Assembly: GCF_004337985.1 (NCBI RefSeq)
Contig: NC_043740.1
Span: 3,781,030 to 3,845,029 of the forward strand
Length of the DNA stretch: 64,000 nucleotides
DNA from: Pyricularia pennisetigena
Taxonomy: Eukaryota; Ascomycota; Sordariomycetes; Magnaporthales; Pyriculariaceae
Direction of reading: 5' to 3'
This document shows, piece after piece, positions 11,886 to 23,390 of the stretch (within the stretch, counting starts at the first letter, position 1; each line of letters starts with the position of its first letter). The translations under genes and the position numbers were made by a program. The notes under the pieces are model-generated. The model was not told the DNA's origin, made no database searches, and worked only from the letters and a program-made list of their open reading frames with translations.

Positions 11886-13858
11886 ATGATGCGGGTCCTG
11901 GGTGAGTTCAGGACGGCTAGCAACCGTTATCCGTACATGTTTCTCAACATGGGACTCCACATGGGTAGATATAGCTTGGAACACATCTAACCATGCAACT
12001 AATTTCAGACACGGTACTTTCGTTGCTCATCCCGGCGCTCATCATCTTTCACCTCGTCGTGGCCCCGTACACAAAGGTCGAGGAGTCGTTCAACATCCAA
12101 GCGACCCACGATGTACTCGTGTATGGCACACCCACCCAGGACATCTATAAGAGACTGGCGAACAGCTTTGATCACTTTGAATTCCCCGGTGCTGTGCCTC
12201 GCACATTCATCGGTCCTGTGCTTCTGGCCGGCCTGACGCAGCCCTTGGTCGCCGTCTTGGGCTTTGAGCACGCCCAGGTTCTTGCCCGGGCCGTACTGGG
12301 ACTCTTCAACGCCTTTGCTATCCTCTGCTTCAAGGCCAACCTCGGGCGCGCCTACGGGCCGTCTGTTGCGAGGTGGTATGCGCTGTTTCAGGCCAGCCAG
12401 TTCCACGTGATTTTCTACGCTTCGAGAATGTTGCCAAACATGTTTGCATTCGGTCTTAGTGAGTACTCAACTAGAAACAAAACAGCCAGGGAGGTTAGAA
12501 GCACCGTTACTGAATTTTCAATCATAGCAACTCTTGCATATGCCTGTCTTGTCCCGGCTCCAACGCCGAAACGAGCACTCCCTCGGCAAAGACTGGCCGT
12601 TTCGCTCTTTGTGTGCGCCGCAATCATCTTTCGCTCAGAGATTGCTCTCCTGCTGGCCACGAACGCTCTGTATCTTCTGATAGCCCCAATGATATCCCTG
12701 CAGAAACTCATCTCACCCTTTTTCATCTCCGTCATAGCAGCCCTGCTCATTTCGGTCCCAGTGGACTCGTACTTCTGGCAGAAGCCAATCTGGCCAGAGC
12801 TCTTTGGCTTCTACTACAATGCTGTCCTCGGGTATTCATCCAACTGGGGTGTCTCTCCGTGGCACTGGTACTTTACCTCTGCCTTGCCACGGCTCTTGAT
12901 GAATCCTCTTGTTTTCGTTTCGTTGGCCGTTGCCCTGCGCCAGCCAGCAACACGCAAAGGAGGTGCGAGGCTACTCGTTTATCCCAACGTCCTCTTCGTG
13001 GCGATATACTCCCTGCAGCCGCACAAGGAGACTCGCTTTATCTTTTACGTCGTTCCGCCTTTGACGGCGGCGGCAGCACTCGGCGCAAACTTTATCTTTA
13101 CCCGCCGTTCCAAGAATACCATGTACGCCTTGTCCAGCATGGCATTGGTGCTGTCAATCCCCGCATGTCTCGTTGCCAGCACGGGAATGCTCCTGTTATC
13201 TTCGCTCAACTATCCTGGCGGCGAAGCCCTTGCGAACCTTCGGGCGTACGTGGCTATAGATGACGCCGCCAGAACAGCAGCGGGTGGGACCGCTACAGAG
13301 GTCTCGTCGTCAGGCCAGATGGTGTCAGTCCATGCCGACGTCCTGGCCTGCATGACGGGCGTGACACTGTTCGGCACGACGACGGGCGCGGCAGCCGGCA
13401 TTGGTGCGCTTCCGTCGCTGCGTGCGCCTAACAAACCGGGGACCCAGACCGGAGGCGGTGATATCGGCGTCGAGCAAGGTCGGGGCGTGCTGCTGGCATT
13501 GGACAAGACTGAGGACCCCATCACTTTGGGAGATCCGAGATTCTGGCACCTGTTTGACTATGTCGTTGTTGAGGACCCACAAAAGGTCAATGGTGCCAAA
13601 TGGGAGGAGATTGGGATCGTGGAGGGTTATGCCGGTATCGAGGTGTTGCGGCCGGGTGCTGTTTCTTCCACCAACTTGAGTAGTGGCGATAAGAGCGTCC
13701 ACGGCCCCGTGGTCGGGAGAGGCAAGCTTGTCAACGACATCAGGGATCGGGTCAGAGGCTTCACAGGGGGTTGGTGGGTCGGGCCGCGGATGCGGCCACG
13801 GCTACATATTCTGAAGCGCATCAAGGGCGCCAACCCAATGAGGAGCGTTGCGTCTTGA
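11886..13858 (+). CDS. alg12: ALG12-type alpha-1,6-mannosyltransferase
   Basis: Dolichyl-P-Man:Man7GlcNAc2-PP-dolichol mannosyltransferase (GT22), an ER multi-pass membrane enzyme adding the eighth mannose to the lipid-linked N-glycan precursor. 598 aa in three exons: 11886-11901 (16 nt), 12009-12458 and 12528-13858. The luminal loop after the first membrane segment carries KVEESFNIQATHDVLVYG, and the later loop has HKETRFIFYVVPPLT, both GT22 hallmarks. Many hydrophobic segments follow. Exon 1 supplies MMRVL, and the split Asp codon restores the family N-terminus DTVLSLLIPALIIFHL. The second intron (12459-12527, 69 bp, GTGAGT...ATCATAG) has no in-frame stop and keeps frame, but removing it restores FGLTTLA, the conserved family reading. 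A C-terminal part of about 200 aa is Gly/Ala-rich and less conserved. Confidence 0.9.
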
Positions 13859-16057
13859 GCCAACCTCGGCCGGTCACATGGAGAAAAAGGATGACCTCTC
13901 CCTCAAGAGTCGGCTGCTTACAAGGTAGGCCCCGACTTTTCATATGGGGAACTATACTCAACCCATCCTTCGCTAAAGTGAGCTGGATTTGAATATGGGG
14001 TTGCCATGCAGTGCAATGTGGTTCTCTGCAGTCGAGACAGCTCATGTCACCTGCGCCACGTTTGACTAGAGCTCGATTGTGTTTCGGGATTAGCATCCCG
14101 AGTGCTCATGCAGCTTCTGGCCCCATGGACAACAACAAAGGCACACGACAACCTCGGATCTGAGTTTGTTTTCGTGATCGCCCGGTATTTCTGCCAGAAA
14201 ATAGCGGTCGGATTTTTTTCATCTGGAACCCGTTCTGTGTGCCAAAATACACGAGTCAGCCACGCTATAATTGGAAGCCTATGATGATTTGCTTATTTCT
14301 CTTATTGAAGAGTTCGTATAGACTATTTGGGATCATCAGCTGGCTTTGTGTATGTCACAGACAAGCTTTCACGTCCTGGAGGTCTTTTTTGTTTTGTGTG
14401 TTTTGGGATCCCTCCCACTCTTTGCCGTCGTAAAATTGCTCAAAGAATTTGTAGATCGTGATCACTAGCCACAAAACGACAAAGGTCGGATCCTTCTCGC
14501 ACTCTTCCAACCACGTTGCACGATTAGATCTTATTAGGTTCAAGGTAAAGTTAGTTTAGTTTTTAGTTTTTGTTTGTTTGTTTTTTTTTTTTTTCTCCCG
14601 CGTGGCGCTGTGCTTCTTCCCCTTCCCAATCAGGGCGCTTCCCAGCCCAGAGAGTCGGGATGAATGCAAAGAACAAAAGGCCATTGGCGTCAACAGCCGC
14701 ACAGCCTAAACGTTGATCAAAAACGCGGGTCCCCAAGCGTCTGTGTTTTTGGTTTATTTTTTTAATCGTATGTTGGCTCCCGCATATGTGGAAGGAGAAG
14801 ATCAGTGGCACCAAGGTTTTTTTTTTTTTTTTTTTTTGTTGGTGGGAGAGCGAAGGTCTAAAACTCTCAGCCTCCGTTACCGGCTGGTCGGTTCATCATC
14901 AGTGACGAAAGCTTTCCATCCCCCCCTTTTTAGTCAATAGTAGTTACCAAAACTCAGGGTCATCAGTTCATGGCAGCCACAACATGCCATAAAACCCGTT
15001 ACTCTGGTTCGAGGGCTTGCTCTGGGCCCTTATAGTTGTGACAGCATGGCAACGTGGCGAGGGCGCCGTTTGTCGCCTCGTGCTGAACCCCGTAGAAATT
15101 GCAAGAGTTTCTCGCAAAGTGTATGACCACTTTTTTTTTTTTTTTTTTTTTACTTTTTTTTCTGCCTAGTGAGAAAAAGAACCTCGTGGCAGCCGCTTAC
15201 TGTTAGTTGGAAGCATTCCATGCCACGTAACGTTCTTTGTCACTCCACCAGACCAACCCAATCGACGGGGTCTAGGGATGTGGACGCCACGGGGAGAGGC
15301 AAAAGCGACAATATCCACGTTCACTCTTGGCTAGGACCTTGCTGCACACGGTGGAAAGCCCCCTCAACTCCCATACAATATGCAGAGCGGCTCGGGAGGG
15401 ACATGTTCCAGAAAGGACGGCGACATTGACTGCCGCAGTCTGTCGTGCGTCGTCAATGCAACCGAAAACAACAACATCGCAGCACAAACAATGCAGTCAG
15501 TCTCATGGACGTGAATGTATAGGGTCCTCCCTCCTAGACCGGACGGCGATGAGGGGGAGAAACAAAGTCTGTTCGTAAGAAACCAACAGGCATATCTTGG
15601 GTATTGTTTATTTATTTTCCTTGTTTCCGACTTGGATCTTTGCGCGATCGGTTGGTTCGGTTTTCATCTCAGCTTTCGACTCTTCGTTACGAGTCGAACC
15701 CTAGCATCTTCAATCTACCACGAAGCGCTAGCAGGCATATCGTTGATCTTGGGTTGGGACGAACCCGAGAGGCTGTGCAAGTAGTAACTTGCTCGGATTT
15801 TCTGACGACATCGAAGAAACAGTGTTTTGTATTGTCCGTCTCCGAGTTAGTGCGGTTTATTGTTGTATCTGGGTTGACCATGGCCTTTCTTTTTTTTTTT
15901 TTAACTTAGGTAGTTCCGCTGAAAGCTAAATCGAATCATTGGGGTGTTTAGTTTGTATTTCCTGGGCAATGAAGCTGGAGGCGTGTAAAAAGAGATTTGA
16001 TCATGAAACTTGGACACTTGTGCAATATACGCTAATCAGACCTAACCAATCTTGGTG

Positions 16058-16061
<4 letters not shown>

Positions 16062-16099
<38 letters not shown>
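16062..16099. repeat. T38 homopolymer run
   Basis: 38 consecutive T on the plus strand in intergenic DNA, the longest homopolymer in the window. Length may be imprecise because of sequencing. Confidence 0.8.
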
Positions 16100-16524
16100 C
16101 TATGCTTCCACATTGTGGCCCAAGTCCGTGTTCCACGTCGACGGTAACGAACTAGAAGACCCCTAGAGCTTTTCGGCTCCTCCGTCCAAAGGAAACCTTG
16201 GACAGATGGGGGCCCGCGCGCCAGAACCTCTTATTTTGCCCCAGAGCGAGAAGAGGATGTGCGTATTGGTGAAACGATGGCGACGCCGCCCCCAAGTGGT
16301 TTTTATTTATTTATTCTTTATTATGTAATCCAAGTCACAGCATCTCAAATCCCAAAAGCATCTACTCTACAAAGTGATATTTCTGATGATTTAGCGTCGT
16401 GCATCGGCTTCCCGAAAACGCCACCAATCAGTTCTGACAGATTGGACCCTCATCTTGGCTACCTTAGGGTTGTCTAAGCTGTAGTAGGCAGATTGTTTGG
16501 TGCATGGTACCTGCAGGAAAGCAA

Positions 16525-17072
16525 AAGGTTGCAGCTGCACCTGCAGCTTGCATGTTGATTGACATTAACCTGCAAAACTACTCCGTACTTCGTACTGCGT
16601 AGTACTATGATTTACCCATTACTGCGGAGTACATTAGGTAGCTTGAACCTTTCTTACTTCACGTGCCTTATTACATTATCCAACGCAAAGCTACCCTGTT
16701 GCTGTGGTCGATGCCTAGCCTGGAGGATTGGTATACCCACTCCAAGGTATCCTGAAAAGCGCAAAAACCCGCCGCTCACAAGACCCACTGGTCAAGACCG
16801 ACCGTAGTAGTCCCGCTCGCTTACAGTTTTTACGTGTCTATAATGTTTGTTACGGGTAAATGCTATGCTTGATATGGCAGTCAACTTCCCTTACCTATTT
16901 TACTTCTACCACGGATGATTCCCCTATCACAATCAGCATGCTATATTCATCCTCACTTATTGTTGACTGCTGGGTTGGTTCTTGCTCTGTGCGCACATAA
17001 GCGATGCGCGTGTAAGGTTGCAGTGAACCAAAACATTTCAAGCCCAGCTACTGCAGCTTGTACTGCAGCTTG
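16525..17072. repeat. Repeated AAGGTTGCAG / CTGCAGCTTG boxes
   Basis: AAGGTTGCAG occurs at 16525-16534 and 17014-17023. CTGCAGCTTG occurs at 16541-16550, 17051-17060 and 17063-17072. Both ends of an approximately 550-bp stretch therefore carry the same pair of boxes in the same order. This could be the remnant of a small mobile element or a local duplication; no intact terminal inverted repeats or target-site duplication were identified. Confidence 0.4.
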
Positions 17073-19920
17073 TTGGGGTGGTATTTTACCCCGCAGGAGC
17101 GCACACGTCAATTTTTCCAGGAGTCGAAAATGGGCTCGAACGCGGTCACGATTATGAGCAAACATGACAGAAGCAAAAATCTATAAAAAATGAAATGAAG
17201 GCGGGGATGATTTTCCTGATCATCGGAGGTCCAGACAAGCCGATCCTCTCCGAGAACCTGAATCCAAAGTCGTAACAGGTGTGGTTGGGAGCTCAAAGTA
17301 CCGGAATACCAACCAGGTAAGAAAAGAAAGGCCCTGCGAATGTGACATTTTGGTCGTCTCGTCCCTCCTCCATTGCTTGGCCGTTCCATGTTTCGGTATT
17401 TGCCCCCGTCAATCATTGGCCCAACGGCGCAGTCCACAGTAGTCAGAGCACACAGCACGAGCCTCCTTTTCGGCATGGTGGACCGAGACAATCAATCATT
17501 GATAACAGCGTCCTGCAGGGTCGAGGCTCTTTCTTGTATACCTACTGCCACAACGATACATGCATGCCGTCCGCCGCCCGGGATCAAGGGGATCCATAGG
17601 TGGTGCATTGGCCATGGAAATCATTGGGGTTTGGCCGAATTCCACTCGTTGATTGATACCACAGTAGGGTTGCGAAATAGCACAACGACAAAAAACTTAT
17701 CGGTAGACGACAAAATTTGGTCCCAGCGGTTTAAAGTGCTTCAAAGCTCCATCAAATAGTCCTTTGGGCCAGAAGTCGTTAGTCAGCCTCAGTTCCAAGC
17801 CGGCTGGCTGAAGAATGAATGGCTCACATCTCGGCGACGATCATTCTCCAGCTTACGGTTTTGCACGTGGCCCGCAACTGCAACTCTGCAATTCAGTACG
17901 TTGTCAGGAACCAACGTCAATAATGCAACGCCAAATGTTGTCGCAGCCGCCCGCAAGGATAGCCCGGATATACTACGTAGTAGTTTGTCCTTTGCGTCAA
18001 CTAACCATATATAGCTGTGTGCTAATTGTTCGGATACTGCAGGCCGACTCTGCCAATTACTCTCTCTCTCTAGCTCGTCAGAGTACTGTCCCTAAAGTTG
18101 CATGCCACTTTGGCAAGGCAACAAAGCCTTGGCGATTGGTGGTAAATGGCTGGGGGGTCTGTTCCCCTCTGACATTTTGTTTTCGGCAACGAATACGCAA
18201 GCAAAGTATACTTCGTGCCTGACAACAGTAAAGGTTATAACGGAGAAACATGGATATGCCCAGACCAACCTTCGCAATCGTCATGAGCGATGTCACTTAG
18301 AATCCTTGATGTTGCTCATATCTAGCGGTTTTAAGACAGTGAAAAGAAACTATGCGTTGGACCCACAGTCGCACTCGGCCAATGAAAGATAATTAATCTG
18401 TAGTAGTTCCTCTTTTAAGACAACTATGGTCTCGTCCAACGTTGGGCGTGAGATTTTGTCGTTCGTCGGCTGTGACAGGTCGTTTTCAGTGTCACTATAT
18501 CCGAAAACAATAAAGCGCAGTCACAGACGTTGCTACCAAACAAAAACAAAAGCATTTACGTGTAGTTATCGAGGATAGCAGCCAACCCAAAAGAGGAAGA
18601 GGAGGAAGGAAAAATAATAATAATAAAAAAAACAAAAACAAACCCTGAGCACCCATAGGAAACGCCATGGAAAAACAAAAACAGACACATTGAGGCTTTA
18701 CCACAAAGTACCTACCTACCTACGGCAAGTAAAAGTCAGCAGTAGTACAGTACACGAGGACCGAGGAGGCAATAATGGATGGTTTAACTAATCCGGGGCA
18801 TCGGGATCCGTGCGCTTGATTGATCAGATTCCGGTTTGAGAGGCCAAATGGAAGGAACTGCTGCTGCTGCTGCTGCTGTTGCTACATGCAAGGCTGAGCA
18901 GCCACGAAGCCGTTTCAAGAGCTCGTCCTGATCACCAGGGACGAACAGACAATCGTGACGAGATCTGGGCCACTTGGTAGAAGCAAAATGGCGTATTGTT
19001 TCATGGTCAAGGGTGGGAATATTTTCGTTTGCATTGCATGCAACTTTTCTGCGTAATAACCTGAACCAAGGCAGCATTTTTGGTGGAAGATTTGCCAAAA
19101 GCCCAAATGCAATGCCGCCCAGTTCCCAGACCTCAAACATACCAAAACTTTGCCGGACCAGGGCACGGGCCTCTATAGTGTCAACCAAGGACCCACAACC
19201 TTTTGCCCTTGTCCCTGTCCATTGTCTCAGGGAGAGAGAAAAAAGAAAAAAGAAAAAAAAAGATCCCTGCGCAGCGTCAGTGTCATCCCTGGGCTGGGTA
19301 GACTGCTAGCGAAGTCCCTTTCAGTAGGTACAATCTGCTGCCATTCAGCCACTACAGTAAGCATCTTTCAACCAGGGCTACCATGGAACCCACATCGCGG
19401 ACGACGGAAGGTACTAACCGCTTGTTCTCCAATTTCCCACTGGCGCAACCTTCTCCTATTTTTTGTCCCTCTTTCAATCGCTAGGTACAGAGGTACTCCG
19501 TGAGTAGTCTCCTTCCTTGTGCATCGTAACTGTGTAAGCCTGCCTGCTAAAGAAGCCGTGCACACAAGAAGCAAAACACAAAACTCCACAAAAGAGAGAG
19601 AAAGAGAAAAAAAAAATCCAGCTCCAGAAAATCTTCAATATCCATCCCTACAACGGTCTTTTTTTCGGCGACAACCGTGCGTGCCCCTACGTAACGGTTG
19701 CTCACACACAAAGTTTACAGTGACAGAGTAGAGCTCTCCCTGGAGATCAGTTGACCGTCGTCACAGTGGATGAAATCGCTGCGGTATTCGTATCTCCATG
19801 TCTCTCGTCATGGTCCCCCAGTTTTCCACTCCTTTCTCAGGTGTCACTTCTGCTTGGTCTGGTAGTCAAATTCGAGCTGTCGGAAATTTGAAGACCATGT
19901 TGGCAGCTTTCTGGGATTGT

Positions 19921-19948
19921 GGGATGGGGATGGGGGGGCGTGTATGGG
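19921..19948 (+). other. G-quadruplex-like G-run cluster
   Basis: Four G runs of 3, 4, 7 and 3 bases separated by 2, 2 and 7 nt. It fits the usual G4 pattern. It lies about 1 kb upstream of the start at 20987, and a further run of ten G follows near 19997-20006. Confidence 0.4.
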
Positions 19949-20766
19949 TCCTTTCGGTCTCCATGGTTTGCACGCCACGCCAGGGAGGGTTGCTTCGGGG
20001 GGGGGGGTGGGACTCTCGGAATGCAACGCTTAGGTAGGTACCCAGGAAGGGAGAGCACACAAGCGTGTGCCGCCGTCTCTTTTTCTCTCTTTAATTTATT
20101 CCCTAAAAGTCCCCCCCGACTCCTTTCCCTATGCACTGCGCTGCATTTTTTTGTTGATTTATTTTATTACTTGGATGCTAAAGTTAGTCTGGTTCTCATT
20201 CATTGATTGATTGCCATTTTATGCCTACCCGTCCATGGTCGACCTAAATCTGAATCGTTCGCGCGCCGTACTCAAAAGTACCAACAAGCCCAAGGGCACA
20301 CACCTCAACCTCACTATCCGCCCTGGGTTATATCTCTTACACAGCCTCCCGCCACGCTCTTCGCCAACCTAAACCAGATTCCCTCCGGTTTATTCGTCTA
20401 CTTTAAAGCGTTGTCGTTTGCTTGGCTTTGTCGTCATCCCTTTGGCCTACGGTATATACACGGCGTTGTCTGCCTCGACTCCGTCATCAAACGCTCTTTA
20501 ATATCATCTTACGCAAGCAAGTCTTACTCAAACAACTTTGCTATAAAAGAAAAAACCTCAACAGTATAAAGCTTCTTTTTCATCACTAGCTTGCTTTTTC
20601 GTTTTTTTTTTATTGCTCCTCTCCGCGACCTCTCCGCAACCCAAAAGCACTTGTCAACCAACAAAAGCCACCAACCAAACACCCATTCGCATTGTTCGTC
20701 TGATAATTACCTGGTGGAAACCTCGACGGCTTCCGTCTGACCCGGCACGCACGCTCATACCTGGCC

Positions 20767-20809
20767 ATGGGTCCGCATGCAACCTCTTGACAGTTTCGAT
20801 ATCAGTTGA
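20767..20809 (+). promoter_or_regulatory. Two overlapping uORF candidates
   Basis: ATG at 20767 opens 7 codons ending in TGA (20788-20790); ATG at 20777 opens 10 codons ending in TGA (20807-20809). They lie about 180-220 nt before the main ATG at 20987. They matter only if transcription starts upstream of them, which cannot be seen here. Confidence 0.35.
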
Positions 20810-20986
20810 CCCGTCCCATCTCGAATCTGCCGAGCACCGATCCTCCAACTTTCGCGGCTTCGCGGACCTGGAGGGAAGCCTTGTTGACTTGTCCCCGCCA
20901 TCACCGAACGCAATTGCCGGAGTCTTATAATTACCATCCATCTACCACCATTCACCCTTCCACCAATCCGCTAATAGGCCAAAAAC

Positions 20987-22380
20987 ATGGCTGGTTTAAT
21001 TCCTCTTCGTCTTACCTCAGCTACGGGATCTCCTCCAGCAGCAAGTCACCGGGCCAGCATCGCAGAGTTGCCCACGCACAACATACCAGCATCAGCCCGC
21101 CCTGCGCGACACGCACGACACGCCAGCTTGGGATCCCTGGCGATCCCTGTAAGAGCTTCCAGAGCGATAAATCGTGTGTCGTCTCCCATGCTAGCTCTGC
21201 TCCCTAATCTGCCATACACGGCAGCGGAATGGAGGAGGACGATGGCCGAGATCAAGCGCCATCATGTGAGCAAAAGGTTCCGTGCCTGCTCGGCACGTTG
21301 CACCGAAATCTTGGAAAACCTCAAGGACACTGTAAGTAGGATCATCCCGACTATTCAAGATAGTCGCCTACCTTGCCCGTGTTTTTTTTTTTTTCTCCCT
21401 CTCTCTCTCTTTTATTTCGCCCGCTTACACCACTCCAGTCTTCTGTTGAACCGGCGCACTTGATCTACTTGCACTTTTATGCCGCCAACTCGTTCGAGAT
21501 GTGTGCGAGGCCGTATCCGGCTACTGCCCCAGCGAGAGCTCAGCTTCTGACTCAAGCTCGCACACATTACGACGAGGCCGCAGCCCTTATCAAGGCCGCC
21601 GAGACCGCCGCGACTTCCTTGTCGCGGAGCAGCTCGCGGGCATCCGCTGGTTTTAGCGGGAGTGGCTACCACTCGCCTTCAGGGTCCATCAGCTCGGGGA
21701 CCTGGTCTACGCCGTCCACAGCCTCGCCCACCAACTCTATTTGCTCTTACGACGATCTCCTTTCAAGATCTACCGATTCAACTCTGGTTCAGCGCAAGGC
21801 CAAGAAAACGGTCTCCTTCCAGCTGCCAAAGGAGGAAAAGTTTGCATTCCCCAGCGAGCCCATCATCCGTCCCGATTCGCCGACATTGGGTTTTGAGGAC
21901 GCCTACTTCGCTTCTCCTATACTCAGGTCCCCTCTTCCCGAGCCGCCGAAACGCCCCGCCAGCCCCGAGTCTGCGTCAGCATGCAGCCCTGACCTTCACG
22001 CTCCCATGCCTCGGCGGTCCAGTATGCGTCACTCGCTCTCGAGCCAAAATGGCTTTGACCACTTCGACGATGATTCGCACAGAGCATCTCAGTCTGTCTA
22101 CCGCTATTGTGACACGCTGTTGTCACTCAAGTACCAACTACAAGCCCACCGTTCCGACGTTGACGCCCTTCTCGGCGAATCTACCGGGCAGATGCGCAAG
22201 GAAGAGTTCATGGCCGCCATCGTCTCTGATCCAAATGCATCGATTGCCAGCGAGGAGCTCCGCGTGTTGGACCGCCAGGCGCGCATTGAAAAACTGCGAC
22301 AGAACGGATGGCAACGCAAGAGGTTTGACGCTTCGCGCTACGAAAGGCTCTGCAACGATGTCTTGGCCGAGCTGTCATGA
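20987..22380 (+). CDS. Unrecognised Ser/Pro-rich protein with PP1-docking-like motif
   Basis: Predicted 428 aa in two exons: 20987-21331 and 21439-22380, intron of 107 bp (GTAAGT donor, CTCCAG acceptor), phase 0. I do not recognise the family. Visible structure: a basic, low-complexity N-terminus (1-70). Next comes an alpha-helical region, about 75-165 (AAEWRRTMAEIKRHHVSKRF, then HLIYLHFYAANSFEMCARPY), that could form a helical bundle of TPR or MIT-like type. About 165-330 is Ser/Pro/Thr-rich and probably disordered, and 335-428 is a more conserved-looking helical C-terminus with RLCNDVLAEL at the end. At 237-242 the sequence KKTVSF matches the RVxF consensus for protein phosphatase 1 docking. 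The many Ser-Pro sites suggest phospho-regulation. The splice restores one continuous helical block, which supports the gene being real. Two short uORFs precede the start (20767 and 20777). Confidence 0.72.
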
Positions 22381-22502
22381 AAACCGACCACCCACTAAAT
22401 CAACCAATTAACAACATTTCCTTTTATATACCCACATATCTCTCACGCACTTCACATACCTCGAAATCCATACGGCAGCATCTTGCAATGACTTACTAGA
22501 GA

Positions 22503-22528
22503 CGAACAAGACTTGACGATCTTGTTCG
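22503..22528 (+). repeat. Hairpin in probable 3' UTR
   Basis: CGAACAAGA (22503-22511) and TCTTGTTCG (22520-22528) are perfect reverse complements with an 8-nt loop. Located 123 nt after the stop codon at 22380, so it would be in the transcript's 3' UTR. Confidence 0.55.
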
Positions 22529-23348
22529 ATTTGGACGATTTGATACCATCATGTTTTCCTTTCTGAGTTTCTATCTCCTTTGTCAGCGTCTACCACGCAC
22601 CACACCCTATATTACTACTGCACACACGTGCAATTTTCTTTCATGTCTTATGTTTGGAACGTGTACAAACACCCTTGTTACAAAAAGTCCGGCGCATCGA
22701 TCTTGGTTGCACTCTGGTAGCCCTAGTTTAAAAAGTAACAGTAAACGTAATTGCTCTAAACAAACAAAACAAATTCAAATTCAAATTCATATTCCGCTTC
22801 TGTGCATAACTCTGTTACACGTGCACAAACTCCCCATGCTTCTCAGCCCCGGTGGACATGTCCACTTAAGGACGGGTTGCGTCTACATGTGTGCTTCTGG
22901 CCGCCAACATCAAATGAAGGTCATTAAACAATCCTAATGGCATCAGCTTCGATACAGTCAAAATATTATGAAGGCACCAAAAATAACTCGGACAATTTGC
23001 AACTTTTTGTTTCCATGCCACCCGTTCGCCCAACCTACCTGTAGCAGCGCACAGTCGCGCAAATATAGACAGACGTACAAGCCGTTGGCCAAAATTGCAG
23101 CATCTTGACATTAGAACCGCATAAATTCTCAATTTCCAGGGGAAAAAAATACCTTGTTCGATACTCACCCCCTTTTCGCGAACTGTCAATTAACAAAGGG
23201 AAACCCACGATGGTGGCTGTGCGAGGCGAGGGGACGAAAAATCCCCCCCTCTTTTCGCCAATCTCGCCGTTGCCGAGAAATCGCGATAAATCCGGGAAAA
23301 AAAGAAAACCAAGAACAGTCCTTGGCTAACCCAGTTGCTATCCGCTTG

Positions 23349-23390
23349 TTTTTTTTTTTTTTNNAAAAAAAAAAAAGAAAAAAAAAAAAC
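23349..23390. other. N gap between T run and A run
   Basis: About 14 T, then NN at 23363-23364, then 12 A, a G and about 10 more A. The gap sits at a T-to-A homopolymer junction, so its true length and content are uncertain. Confidence 0.85.

Larger units (their letters stand above)
13859..20986. other. 7.1 kb gene-free stretch
   Basis: No ORF on either strand carries a recognisable domain or a plausible spliced structure. It contains many homopolymer runs (for example T38 at 16062-16099), a trinucleotide CTG run near 18859-18880, repeated AAGGTTGCAG/CTGCAGCTTG boxes at 16525-17072, ACCTA-rich tracts (18711-18722), and a G-run cluster at 19921-19948. The last few hundred bases are CT-rich and are probably promoter and 5' UTR of the next gene. 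A long regulatory region, unannotated non-coding RNA or decayed elements are all possible. Confidence 0.45.

Noticed and set aside
15005..15700. tRNA B-box-like GGTTCGA sequences at about 15008 and (minus strand) 15690
   Set aside because: No matching A box, cloverleaf or acceptor stem around them.
18784..19188. 134-codon minus-strand ORF with poly-Ala
   Set aside because: Poly-Ala arises from a CTG/CAG repeat; the rest shows no domain and no splice partners.
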